The notes under the pieces are model-generated. The model worked only from the letters and a program-made list of their open reading frames with translations, had not been told where the DNA came from and made no database searches. Both the position numbers and the translations under genes were made by a program. Below, piece after piece: positions 14,924 to 26,919 of a stretch of DNA of 64,000 bases (the stretch's first letter is position 1; the number at the start of each line of letters is the position of its first letter). This stretch comes from Bryum argenteum (taxonomy: Eukaryota; Streptophyta; Bryopsida; Bryales; Bryaceae): assembly GCA_037043015.1 (NCBI GenBank), contig CM073331.1:4175501-4239500 (forward strand), in the 5' to 3' direction.

Positions 14924-16470
14924 TTTGAGTATCTAACGTGAGCATACGACTCTATTTCCTCAGACAGTGAAAGAGTGTTGACCAGTGTGTTTCGTAACTA
15001 CGAGTCATTGTGGTTCGACTTCGACTTCTTTTGCCCTTTCATTGTGAAGTTTTCGAGGTGGATCATTTAAGGTGCGAGATGATCCTAGTGTAGCTCGTTC
15101 TATGCAATGCGTGGCTTGTTTTGAAGGTGAACTTGAAATGGGTTGGATCTTGGGCCTGACCCTAACCTTCTATAATAGTTGCTACACTATTATGGAAACC
15201 TCTCATCATGCATGCAATTGTTCAAAAACTAGTCTCTATGGTATGGATGCAAGGATTGAAGATCTTTTTTATTGTTGACTATACGATGTGGAGATTGATT
15301 CACAACTTGAGCAAGAGAGGACTTCATGAAGTAAGAAAAAACTTGGCATCCTATTGTCAATTACAATGTCAATAGTTAACCCCTAAACATTCATAGTGTC
15401 AAAAAACGACATTTTGGATGAAGAGCAAAAACTTTGATGTGCCATAACTATCTATGAAGACTTTGTTTTTCATGAAATTATTTGGTTTTTGACGAAACCA
15501 TTTGGGTTGAGTCTCAAATTAAGTCTAGTTTGTGTGGTAATAAATGCAGATCCACTCAATGCAATATGAATTGATGACATGGATCATGTCATAAACGTCA
15601 CATTTAACCACTTATGAACTTCTTGAAGTCTGAAAATGATTCATTCAATCACAAACATTCATGAAGGATCTCAATATTCACATACTTGGATCCCTCATTG
15701 CCTTGAGCATTCAATGAAATCAGCAGGTTCTGTGCTCAATACAACATACAAATCTAAACTTATACATATATCAAGGATTTGTCCTGATCCACCTAAACAA
15801 GTGATAGTGCTCTAAAATGAAGCAATACCATTAACAAATTCTTTGCCTAGAAGTATATGATAGCTCTGCAATCTTTTGATGATAACATGTACTCATTGCA
15901 AATATTACACGGTGTCAAATTAGAGCACCATTTTAGAAGCACCCAATCACCTTCAGAAATTCATAGCAAATTGTGAAGGTGCCCAAAAATGATGAATCCA
16001 CTCATACTCACCTTCCAATTGTTCTCCCCATGCACAAAAATTGACAACAATGAGAACTTCACTACATATCTTCCATCGTAAAGTTTGAGTCATTCTTGAG
16101 CAATCTCCCTTGTGGGTTGTTTTCCTTGATGCTCTCTCTTGCTACACTTATAATGAAACTCATAAATGCTATAATATTTCTACTCTAGATGAAATTATTT
16201 ACCAACTATGTTGAACATATGCCCAATTTGGAGTAGTATATGATGTTTTGGTCTTGGTAATAAAAATTCAAAGATTATCGCAAACTCTAATTGGCAATAT
16301 TAAATTTCTTCATTAGTGTACTTCTAGCATTCCAAAAGTATCACTTTTTAGTGGTAAACGAGCACTTTTTTTCCATTCTCATTCTTTGTTTGCCTCAATT
16401 CTAAAATGTTATTACTATTATTTTTATCAGTTCTGATGTGCTTTGCTTTTTATTTATTTATTAATGTGGT
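14924..16470. other. Intergenic region with two dispersed repeats
   Basis: After the AlaAT 3' UTR, 15385-15660 belongs to repeat family B: 'gttaacccctaaacattc', 'cgacattttggatga', 'gccataact' and 'aagtctagttt' recur in order at 20135-20330. 15840-16120 is family A in reverse ('tccccatgcacaaaaatt', 'gagtcattcttgagc'), also found at 59690-59890. No gene is recognised. Confidence 0.5.
15385..15660 (+). repeat. Dispersed repeat family B, copy 1
   Basis: It matches 20135-20330 in order and orientation. Part of the longer family (beyond 20330) also matches 54410-54600 in reverse. There is no coding capacity, and it is probably a non-autonomous transposon relic. Confidence 0.5.
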
Positions 16471-16477
16471 ATTGCAG

Positions 16478-16592
16478 GCAGCCAAATGTCTCCATTGGGT
16501 ACATGTCAACACACGCTTTCAATCAAGAGGCTGCATACCCAGGCAATGAATTGAATTTTGTCCGCCCGGCTGGAGGGAACCCATTTGGCTAG
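16478..16592 (+). pseudogene. Orphan terminal exon, unknown gene
   Basis: After a good acceptor ('aatgtggtattgcag'), a phase-1 frame of 37 codons ends in TAG. It includes 'VSIGYMSTHAFNQ' and 'NELNFVRPAGGNPFG', sequence far richer in G+C than its surroundings and coding-like. No matching upstream exon is seen on this strand before the AlaAT gene. It could be a fragment carried here by a transposon, or the last exon of a gene with very long introns. I do not recognise the family. Confidence 0.35.
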
Positions 16593-17484
16593 CATGTAGT
16601 ATTTGGGATTGTATTCATTTTTTATTAAAAAGAGGTTTTATGTTGTATAGGACTTTGGGGACTTATGATGAGAAAGACCATCTTTTCATTTTTTCTTTTG
16701 AGGTTGGTACCGGTATTCAATTACAGGCGATATACTTGATTTTCCTTTAACCCCAAGTTGATTATGTACTTTACCCATTGGGATGGAATTTATTTGAGGA
16801 ACCCCTTGTTTTCTGCTTTAGGAATTTGAATTTGGATGTCATTTTTCTTACTTTTTGTATAGGTGTATGGTTATTGATCTTTAAGGAAAGCACAATATTT
16901 CCTTTTTACATGGCATTATGTGGGTGTGACTATGCGGCGTGCAATAATCGAATTCTACATCCAAGATAATAATAAATGGCTCAGAGACTTTCAAGTCATG
17001 AAATTTGCTTCAATAGAGTTATTCCAATTCAAACATTGTTGATTCCGAGACCTATGATATGATAATTTGCTTCACAATTATGAAAATAACTTTTCTTTCA
17101 CATACTCCAATGAGTATCCATAATATCCATCCTTTCTTTGCATTCAATATAATGAAATCAAGTATGTTGTCCTTGCTACCTAAAATCACTAATTACACTA
17201 CCATAGCTTCTACTAGTTTTATTAGAAATTAATTGATCATTTACAAAAACGAAAGTCTTCAAACGATATAAACCAAAATCTCTCAAGATTATATGTGACA
17301 AGAATGAAGTTGTAAATAACAATAACAAAGTGGAAATTTCCAAGATATTATACAATTAAAGGTCAAGAAGCATGAACCTTGAAGAAAACAAAATGTAGAA
17401 AAGGCTATGGTGCTATATCCTCTTAAAAAGAATAAAAATATTCTAAAGGTAAATTACATAGAACACTTCAGAATCTACCTCAAC
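16593..17484. other. AT-rich spacer, includes the conserved downstream flank of paralogue A
   Basis: 16975-17220 resembles 24160-24430, 25030-25270 and 34040-34200 ('aatggctcagagactt', 'agagttattccaattcaaac', 'caaaatcactaattacac'). These lie just downstream of the minus-strand paralogues, so the flank was duplicated with them. No coding sequence is seen. Confidence 0.45.
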
Positions 17485-19999
17485 TCATTCAACTCGGGTG
17501 ATTTTTGAGAAGGTAGGGGGAACTTTGAAGTCTGGTAGTGCATTATTAGTTTCACGAAGTAATGTTTGGACTACTTTGCTATTATCTTTCACCTCAGCTG
17601 TCTTTGCATTCACCTTCACCATCACTTTCTTTGTAGGTTGATCACAAAGTACTTCCAACACCTTTACATCTGTACAACCAATACATGGAATGTAAATATA
17701 TGTATAGGAAATTAAAAGTATTTAGTAAACATGTAGTAATATAGAAGGTCTTCAACATTATATCCTTGGTTTTGAACTTTCATGTCGTAGTATGGGTTTT
17801 TTGATGCTTGAAGAATTCCCATATTCTTCTTCTATCAATGGATACATTATTTGTCTTAATTAGCCTTGATGTTTCTATAACAAAATTGATCAAACATAAG
17901 AAGAAATCTATAAAGAAAGCCTAATAACATTTCTATGTTCAAGAGAGAAGTATAAGATTCTCCAATGACTCTAACCAAACATGTCATAAACAAGACTCAT
18001 GAACATTAAATTTATCGTAAGATACCGCTCTTAAATTGAGCATTGGATATTCAAATTCTATTAATATTGTATAATTGGCCATAAAATGACTCTACTGATT
18101 AGGTGAGATTATATTCTTGTACAAAGTGGACAATTTGAATTTAACATGGTTTCAGATCAATGAAGCAAAACAGAAAGTCAAGTTGCAACTCACCTCGACA
18201 ATTTTTCAATTTGTCCGCCACAACTTTTGCTTGCTTCTCACTATCTAGTGGTGCCTCTAACTCCACCCATATGAGAATCTTAGGTTTTTGTTGGTGATGT
18301 GTTGAATCATGGGCACCTTGATGATGTGAGTCTTTAGGTCTTCCTTGTGAGGTTGTGGGATGTACCTTAGAGACTCCAAGAGTCTTGGGTTTTTGTTCGT
18401 GATGTATTGAAACATGAAAACTTTGGTGATGTGTTGAATCCTGAGGACTTTTGTGATGTGAGTCTTTAGGTTCTACCTTTGGGTTTGTAAGATGTGCCTT
18501 GGGTTGGTCATGAGTCTTGGGTTTTTGTTGGTGACGTGTTGAACCTTGCGGACGAGTTGGAACTTGGGGATTTAACTCTTCGGGTCCTACATCTAGGTTT
18601 TTACGAGGTACCTTGCGCCGCTCAAGACTAGTTGATCTTCCTTGATGTGGTGTACCTCGCTCTGAAGTCCTTGATTCCCTTGTTGGAGTTCCTTTACTAT
18701 CTTTCACGACAGGTGATTGCTGTGAAACAAATTATACAAGAATGGATTACATTAAAGTTAACCATTCAGTATATTTGGAAAGCTATGACATCTTTGTGAC
18801 AAAGTACTCTTCAACTAAGATATTCTTTACCTATAAAATTTTGAGTTATAAGAAATTATTCATTTCACTGTAGTTCTTATGATGAACTAAATCTTCACCC
18901 ATCTAGACCGTAGAAGGTGAAACTTATTCATTCGTATGTATTAAAAAACAGTGATAATAATAAATGAATTTGCCACCTTTTCACAATGCACATATCAGAA
19001 TCAAAATCAACATTTAAAAAATAACCAAATGAGCCTTTTTAATTATAAGACCATTTCATATGATCACATTTACTATATATACGAAGAATTGTAAGGAAAC
19101 AAGACCATCCTATAGGGCTTCTCAAAATGTAAATAAATAACAAATTCAACATATGATTTTTAAAATATGACACATGAAATTTAAATCACTCATCCAAAAT
19201 GTCCAAATTTTGTCTGCAATCACATAATCATATGAAAGTACTTATTTCTTTGAATGACTTTCTTGTTCTTTGATCTATTATTACAACTATCAATTTCTCA
19301 TCAATTCTTATTGATTCAATAGTAGTGGCCCACTACACAAACAAAATTAAGAATGAAATTATTAGTTTTGGTCTTTTATTGAAGGACCAAAAAATATAAA
19401 GAAAAGTATGCAACTTTATGTAATCATTGACATGTGATTACATACAAATTTTAAACACCGTTTTAACATTTGTAAAAAATAAAATAGATTGAAAAAACAA
19501 AAGTATGGAATGGTACCTTAGATGTTTGCAAACGAAGAGCCATCAATTTGTGCATAGCCTTCAGTTCTTCTGCATTGCGCTTCCCCAATTTGTGTATGGC
19601 CTTCAATTTTTCTTCTTTGCGCTTCTCGCTTTCAACAAGGTGCTCCAATTGTTGAGTATTGTGTGCTAGTAGAGCACGCTTGACCTTTTGTTTGAGGGCC
19701 TTCAATTCTTCCGTTCGGTTGGTGAAGAACCCAAAAAAACTAGATCCTTCGCTTGACCACTCATCCAATTTTTCTTGGACTTCCTTCAATGTGCCCACAA
19801 GATTAGCAAGATCTGATCTCCCCTCTGTTGAAGATGATGATGCACCCGCTTTTTTGGTGACACTAACGCATCTCCTGATTGTGACAATAAACTCGTCTAG
19901 TGACACACGTTCGTTTTTGCTTATTTTGATATTTTCATAACGTTTAATCAGTATAGAGATGCTTGCTGTAACCACAGTTGCTATCAACCCTCCATCCAT
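17485..19999 (-). CDS. Helical-bundle / Pro-His linker / HMA-like protein, paralogue A (intact)
   Basis: Exons on the minus strand: 19999-19517, 18719-18194, 17669-17485; junctions phase 0 and phase 1; 397 residues. Exon 1 is predicted all-helical (residues 1-161), starting 'MDGGLIATVVTASISILIKR' with a conserved 'TLKEVQEKLDEW' segment. Its pattern recalls the four-helix HeLo/RPW8/MLKL-type N-terminal domains. Exon 2 starts with a charged linker containing repeats such as 'HHQQKPK' and 'KDSHH'. The end of exon 2 plus exon 3 reads 'WVELEAPLDSEKQAKVVADK' then 'DVKVLEVLCDQPTKKVMVKV' then 'VVQTLLRETNN', which fits the beta-alpha-beta-beta-alpha-beta order of HMA domains. The usual CxxC is S-E-K-Q. 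This start was chosen because the acceptor 'aacttgcag' lies two bases before ATG 19999, as in the paralogues. Gene structure is secure; domain calls are by eye. Confidence 0.75.
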
Positions 20000-22990
20000 C
20001 CCTGCAAGTTACATCGAGAAATACTCATAAATAAGAAAAATTCCAACAAATCTCCTTATAATTATCAGAAAAGAGATATTGGACTCTAGAGTAAAAGAAG
20101 GCATCTAAACTAATGATAAAAAGCACCTTAAGAACCAAGTTAACCCTTAAGCGGGCCGAATGTCGAAAATCGACATTCTGGATGACAGAAACTTTGGAGA
20201 GCCATAACTTCTTCATCCGGACTCCGTTTTGGACGAAATCACTTGGGTTGGGTCCCAAATCAAGTCTAGTTCATGTCATGAAAATCTCAGACCCATACAA
20301 TGAAGTATGAATTAATGGCATGCATTTCAGTGACAGCAGCCTAGTTTTAGACATTTTTTCCTTTGTAAAATTTAGGGCAGTTTTCACCATTGCAGGGCCA
20401 TAATTTGCACAAAGAAATTTTTCTCATGGTTTTTTTTTGTTCAAGGATGCTACTGAGATGAAGGTGAACAACATTCTAATTGGTGACTTTTTCATTGCAA
20501 TAAGTCTAATGGTAGCATTTTCACTTTAAAGTGAAAATGACGAAATTATGTGATCATTTTTGAGTATTAATACATTATGATCTCGCAATCTATGAAGCCT
20601 CATGACTCAAAATTTGACCCACATGATGTTCAATATGTCTACGACAAGATTGTACGGTTGAGATTTGGATAACACACTTTTACCTCCACCTATGACAATG
20701 CTTTTGAGGATGTGTTCATTTTACTACAAATGAGTCAAACCATTTAGGGGTTAAATGAGTACAACCTATCTTGGACCAGATATCAATACAATACTTGCAA
20801 TATTATCAAATCAACTAGTTTGAGGATAAAACTTTAAGATTTCAACACTTTTATTGTTTAACCTCCTATCAATATGATTCACACCTTTATATGTGTACAT
20901 TTCATAGAGAAAAAAAAAGCATTTAAGATTGTTATTGCTTTGTTAGTATGGCCAGGTACCAACAATTACATCCCATTTAAGTTGTTGGAAACTAGCATAT
21001 CTAGTAACAAAATCCCACAGATTCAACAGAGTTTGACCACTACTGATAGACAGGTCTTTTCTCCACTGACCTCATGCATGTGCTTAAAATGCATACCGAC
21101 AGACTCTCATAAAATGTTTCATTTCTTCCGTGCTTACTCAAACTTATCCAAAAACTACCGAATGATCTCAGAACTAGCACAATCCAGAGAAAGCTTAAAT
21201 TAACAATCGAGACTGACTAGTTTTGTTTCTACTCAAAGAAATGGGTGTGGAATCAGAAAGTGAACATTTCGCCACACCTGAAAGTGAACAAGAGCTCGAC
21301 TGATTGATTCCAGAAAGTTCAAAGTTGATCGCAGCAGCAGCTGTGGTCAGGAACAAAATCTCGATCTCTGCAAGAACAATCGAATTTTCAGTCTAAAGGT
21401 GCAAAAACTCAAATTGAGTGTTCATTTGAACCATCTAAACTTACACTAGTGCAGGACCATGGGTGAACACTTGCTGGTTGAAACAATACTCTAATCACTT
21501 TGTTGTACTGCTAGACTGTTTCAACATGTCACTAGTGTTTAAAGAGTTGACAGAGTTTCAAATGCATGAAGATTAGAGCACGGTTGAAACACTACATTAA
21601 AAACTACTAGTGCTTCAATCCAGTGCTTTAATTTTGCACTAGTGGAACCATGAATAAGTCGAATTCAATCGAGATCAGAAGGTAGTACCTGACGGGCCTA
21701 GGTGGAAGCTCCTGTGCTCTCAGGAAAGGTAATCGTAGAAATTCAAATCCAGATGTTCGAATTCTGATTGATACTGCAATGGCTTTGTACCTCCTCAAGT
21801 CGGCGAAGAGATGATTGAGCTGTCTGCATAGTCAAAGTTGTCACTAAATTGAACTGAATTGCAGAGGCGATCAGTACTGTGTCATACTCTGTGAAGGAAT
21901 TCTAAACATCTAAACAAATGGTTGGTGCAGTATCCGAGAGAATTCAGATGGTCGAACCTGAAGACTGGTCCCAGCTATGGTAAGGAATTTTCGATATCTG
22001 CAAGAACCGACAAACATACAAGTCAGTGTGCAATCCTCAACGAATGGGGACAGGATACATTCGAAGCACGTGAACGATGAGTTCGTTGGAGTGGTTGTAC
22101 CTGAAATCGGTCAAGAGCTAGATAATCAAAGTTACAGAGCGGCCATCGATATATAGCTCGATGAGGATTGTGAGTGATATTGCGATGGCTTTTGTACTCC
22201 TTTACAAGTTGGCAGAAGAGAGGAACTGTCTGTAACGGTACAGTTGTCTGCCCAACTGTTCAATAGATTATCATAGTCAGTGTGGGAAACTGAGTGACAA
22301 GCACTCTTCCGACCGCATTTTCGGCGAGGCGGAAGGATTCGGCGGAGCTTACTCATCAACTTTTGTGTTGTCTGCAACCTTCGGAGGGAATCTTGTTTCT
22401 GGTGGTAAAGAGTTTTTGGTAAAGAAATGTTTTGGAATGATATGATTCTTTTTAATCCTCTGAAATCGGCAAAGGAGATACAGACTCTGTAAGTAAATCT
22501 TAAAGTTGTCTGTAAATGACAATATATTAGCATAGTCAGTGAAGGAATCTCAGTGACATGCACTACCCCGACCGCATTCTAGTACATGTGGCAAGGCAGA
22601 AGGATTCGGCAGAGCATAGTCATCAACTTCCGTAAGCGTCGGAGGGAATCTTGTTCTTGGTGGTACTATAAGAGTTCTTGGTCACTTGGTGAAGTACATT
22701 CAGGTGGTATTGTGTCGTACAATAAAGTAGTATTTCGGATTGATATGCTATTATACAATCCATTGATCTTCTTAGTGAAGGTGGTATATGTTGTCCACGT
22801 GTTGGTTTTGGAATCTTAAAGTATTTATTGTTTACATATATGACATATTTAACTACTTTTGGACTACGAACACTCTAGAATCAGTGCTACGAGCATTTCT
22901 TGGCGGCAAGAGAGGGGGAGGGGTAAAGAGCTCCTATTGTTTTTTAATATTTAGGTTTAAAATTCCAAGGAATAGGTTTTCAGAGTAATT
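20000..22990 (-). promoter_or_regulatory. Leader/promoter region of paralogue A with repeated exon-like blocks
   Basis: Read on the minus strand, several blocks of about 70-110 bases start with 'cttgcag' or similar and end with 'cag' followed by 'gtgygacc' or a relative, for example about 21279-21370, 21955-22005 and 22095-22200. Each looks like an exon with acceptor and donor. The distal end (22585-22830) is shared with 29390-29590 and 38810-39050 and probably contains the promoter and first exon. An unrelated dispersed repeat (family B) lies at 20135-20760. Confidence 0.5.
20135..20760 (+). repeat. Dispersed repeat family B, copy 2
   Basis: It shares ordered blocks with 15385-15660. A part near 20330-20450 matches 54410-54600 in reverse ('gcagttttcaccattgc' against 'gcaatggtgaaaagtgc'). 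It sits in the first kilobase of the paralogue A leader. Confidence 0.5.
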
Positions 22991-25333
22991 TGGGGCCGTA
23001 GGCTCCATTTTTGAATTCAAAATGATCAAAAATGGTCGTTGGGGGTCCAAATTGAAAATTTTAGGGATTGTGAAGAAAAAACCTCATTGGCTAATGGGGC
23101 TCCAAGAAACGCTTGTAGCTCTCACTTAAGGGTGCTCGTCCAGAAGGATCACATTGAGGGCTTCCTATGGCTTTGTGAACACAAAATTGAATCAAACTAA
23201 ATATCCAATTTGGGGAATCCAAAGGAATAAAAGGATACTTTAATCTCCCGAAGGTAATTTTGAGTACTCATGGTTCCTACTCTACAAAATTGAAAAGTCC
23301 AAAAATTCTTCCAATTCGGATTTCTTAAATGAGACATGATTTAGTTAAATGTGGCAAAAAATCACTAGTAGAAAATGGTATTAAAAGTGATAGTCGAGAT
23401 CTAATGACTTGTTCATAATGACACAAAGTTTATGTTTTAATTGTGCTTTAGATTTACATCAAAATAAATAATGACATATTTCATGTTTCCATAAAGATTT
23501 GTGCCACTTTTTCCATGTATTACTTGGTACCTGGCTTTTACTCCAATGTGAGGGTAGCATAATTGTTTTATCTCATGACTGAATCACTCTGCTTTGCCTA
23601 CAGACGGTAGAAATACTTCGAAGAAAGGCTTTTCTTGAGGCAGATCTCCCAGCACTTGAGTTTTAGTGGTTGAACAATAAATGCATCATTCACATGATTG
23701 ACCAGTTCGCAACCAAATGTACCTTAAATCTTTGAAGGTATTAACCAATGATTTTGTATATTACAGAGCTCAAGAAGCCAATGTGGAGTTTTCTTAGGGT
23801 GAACAGGAGAAACAACAAAGTTTGTCACAACCGCATATGCACTGAATTTGAATGAGTATATGATTAGGCAAATCACCTGATTTTGGTGCTGTGAAAGACA
23901 TTCCTAACGGCCTTGAAGTCAAGACACAACTAAGGTAAGGTGCTCAATAATGGGTCAATTTTTAGCATAGGAGATCTGGAATGGAGTTACTGGTGTAAGC
24001 AATTTTTGTGCAAGAGGAAGGAAGTTGTTCTGCGATGAGTACATAGTAATCTTGGACTACATAGCTGTTGTGTGCATGTGGGTGAAGAGCTCCATCATTG
24101 GGATTGCTCCATTTTCCCTTAAACAAATTACCAATCTAGTTTCACATCCAAGGTGATAAATGGCTTATAGATTTGAGAAACATGAAATTGTTTTAATAGA
24201 GTTGTTCCAATTCAAACCTTGTCGATTCTAAAACGAATGTTCTAAAAATTTGTTTTCAATAATGTACTGAACACTCATTATACATAAGGCTCCAATAAGT
24301 ATACATAGAACCCTTCATGCATAACCTCCTTCCTTTCTTTGCAATTGAAATAAATGATTTGAATACTCTTGTCTCTGCTACTCAAAATTGCTAATTACAC
24401 TACTATATCTTCTTCCCAAAAAGGGAGTAATAGATAGACTGAACCTAAACTACATCTAGTAAAAATTGATATAGGAACAACATTGAACTAGAGTCTAAAC
24501 TAAAGTCCATGTATGCGCCAATTGATCTTTTCCATGTTGCACTTTTCGACTGGCCTTTAGTGATGCTTCCACCAGGATCTTGATTGGGGCTATGCTTCGA
24601 AGGTCAAACTTTTATCGCCGATGACATTGTTGAGTAATCACGAAAGCGGCCTTTGCAACATTCTCTGACTACGACTACCGACATGTATCTCCGAATTTTT
24701 ATGCTAAACTCATTCATGATTGGTTCTAGGCACCCTGTCTGAAGCATACCACGACCTTTCGTAAAGTTAGTTCCTGCAAGTTAGGGGAACCTGCTGCCAT
24801 TGCCATTTGCATTTTTCATGACTCACACTTTCAGCGCCGAGACTGCTCGTCATGGCCAATTTGCACCCATTTCGATCAGCTGCACTAATCCTCTCCTCAA
24901 GCAATCAATGGAGTTTTTCTGCCATGTGACGAAGGGAGAGAGCCTCATTGAGGTAACGGATCACTGATGCCACAGTATGTCCTTTTTAATTGCCTCTTTC
25001 GGTGCAGCACGGATCGGCCGTGGCAATTCATATTTGGATTTCTTTGCTACAATGGCATAGAGACTTCCAAATCATGAAATTGCTTCAAAAGGAGTTATCT
25101 ATACTGGGACCTTTGAAAATTTGTTCTTCAATGATGTAACTATATACTCCAATAAGGACGTGTAGAACATTTTATCATAGTCTCCATCCTTGCTTTACAT
25201 ATAACAATAAGTTCAGATTTATTGTCCTTGGAATGCTACTCATAATCATTAATCAGATTATTATATTTTCTTCAAAACAAGTAATAAATAGTGTAAGCTT
25301 AAAACTAGTTACACATTTGAGTCTACGTCGATT
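22990..25333. other. Spacer between paralogues A and B: transposon relics
   Basis: At 23367 the sequence 'cactagtagaaaatgg' matches the terminal repeat of the CACTA-like element at 36998, but no second end is found. 23935-24250 is a family A repeat. 24530-25010 is richer in G+C and may be a decayed coding relic (short open stretches on the minus strand), but I could not assign it. 25030-25333 is the duplicated downstream flank of paralogue B. Confidence 0.45.
23604..23666 (+). pseudogene. Orphan short terminal exon, unknown gene
   Basis: After 'tttgcctacag' a 20-codon frame ends in TAG ('TVEILRRKAF', 'LEADLPALEF'). It reads like a helical protein end but has no recognisable partner exon, and it is short enough to be chance. 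Confidence 0.2.
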
Positions 25334-26919
25334 CTATAGGGCAAGTAGAATCTTGTAACTTGGTAGTGAATCCTTACTTTTACAAAATAAAAATTTGACT
25401 ATTTTGCTATCATCTTTCACCTCCTTTGTTGTCACTTTCTTTGTAGGTTGATTGCTATATACTTTCTCCACATTTACATCTAATATAAAATCCATACATT
25501 GAAACTAAGTATAATTATGATTGTATACTAGGAATTCAAGAGTATTACAAACATGATCATTGAACATGTAGTAGTATAGCATGCATTTGATATTATATCC
25601 TTACTCTTTAAGCCGCCTTTGCATTTTTTGGTTTAGCCGCCTTTGCATCCTTTAGTGGAGCCGCCTTTGTATCCTTTGGTTTAGCCGCCTTTGCATCCTT
25701 CACTGGAGCCGCCTTTGCATCCTTCGCTGGAGCCGCCTTTGCATCCTTCGGTTTGGCTGCCTTTGCATCCTTTGGTGGAGCCGCCTTTGCATCCTTTGGT
25801 TTAGCCGCCTTTGCATCCTTCAGTGGAGCCGCCTTTGCATCCTTCGGTGGAGCCGCCTTTGCATCCTTCGGTGGAGCCGCCTTTGCATCTTTTGGTTGAG
25901 CCGCCTTTGCATCCTTCGGTTCGGGTGCCTTTGCATCTTTTGGTGGAGTTGCCTTTGCATCCTTTGGTTTAGCGGCCTTTGCATCCTTCGGTGGAGCCGC
26001 CTGCATCTTTCGGTGGAGCCGCCTTTGCATCCTTCGGTTTATCTGCCTTTGCATCCTTTGGTGGAGTTGCCTTTGCATCCTTTGGTTTAGCCGCCTTTGC
26101 ATCCTTCGGTGGAGCCGCCTTTCCATCTTTCGGTGGAGCCGCCTTTGCATCCTTCGGTTTATCTGCCTTTGTATCCTTCGGTGGAGCCACCTTTGCATCC
26201 TTTGGTTTAGCTGCCTTTGCATCCTTTGGTGGAGCCGCCTTTGCATTTTTCGGTGGAGCCGCCTTTGCATCCTTATGTGAAACCGCCTTTACATCTTTTG
26301 CTGGAGGTTGTTGCTATAATACCACAATGTTAAGATGAATTAGCACATATCCTTTGAAATGTATATAAATGACAAATGTTGAAATTAATTCGTATACATG
26401 AAAATAAACATCCAAAATGAATAAAAGAATGCATGCAGAGTATCAATGTGAAGAACAATACCTTAAGATTTTGAGCGTTTCCTCCGGGATTGATTTGTGC
26501 CTTGTAAATTTTCCTTAACATCTCATTGTTGTTCTCCAACACCTCAGTGTTGTATTTCTCGACAACTATTTTATATCCCTCTCTAGCTAGGTGGACTGTT
26601 TTAGTCAAGGCCTCCAATTCTTTTGTAAGGTCACTTTTGAATCTTGAAAAGTATCCAGGTTCCTTCTTCAACCACCCTTCTTTTTTTTTAGGACTTCCTT
26701 CAATGTATCATTTAATTTAACCTCGTAACTTGGAATTGATACTAGTTTCGATGATGCAGATGCACCCCCTTTTCTAGATTCAAAAGTCGTCTTGATATAT
26801 GTTATGTGCTCTTGTAGCGACAAAAGTTCTTTCACATCTATGCCGTATTGTTTGAATCGTTCACGTGCTGTGAAAATAATATTTGCAACAGCCTCCACGA
26901 GTGATAAAACCACGCTCAT
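25334..26919 (-). pseudogene. Helical-bundle / HMA-like paralogue B, disrupted and minisatellite-expanded
   Basis: Same three-exon plan as paralogues A and C. Exon 1, 26919-26462, begins 'MSVVLSLVEAVANIIF' right after the acceptor. Exon 2 starts at 26313 with 'QQPPAKDVKAV'. Exon 3, 25479-25334, begins 'VNVEKVYSNQPTKKVT'. Exon 1 lacks one base in a run of nine A (minus strand, near 26682-26690), so the frame breaks just before the conserved 'W'. Exon 2 is a 24-base minisatellite encoding 'KDAKAAPP'-like octapeptides, lacks two bases near 26003 and stops at 25608. The first half of the HMA-like fold (linker to alpha-1) is absent, replaced by the minisatellite. Either a pseudogene or, if the A-run is a sequencing error, a protein with a long Lys/Ala/Pro tail. 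Confidence 0.65.
25611..26300 (-). repeat. 24-base coding minisatellite in paralogue B exon 2
   Basis: About 28 units of a 24-base repeat, plus-strand consensus 'ggagccgcctttgcatcctt' plus four bases. On the minus strand it encodes octapeptides of the type K-D-A-K-A-A-P/K-P. Units differ by scattered substitutions (KDAKADKP, KDAKATPP, KDAKAPEP). One unit near 26003 is 22 bases, which shifts the frame. The plus strand is also open but is only a shadow. Confidence 0.85.

Noticed and set aside
24530..25010. Possible retrotransposon coding relic
   Set aside because: Higher G+C and short open stretches only; no reverse transcriptase, integrase or gag motif could be read, so no such feature is called.
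25979..26338. Plus-strand frame rich in Phe-Gly ('FASFGGAAFASFG'), resembling an FG nucleoporin
   Set aside because: It is the antisense of the 24-base minisatellite in paralogue B; the minus-strand gene structure explains it.
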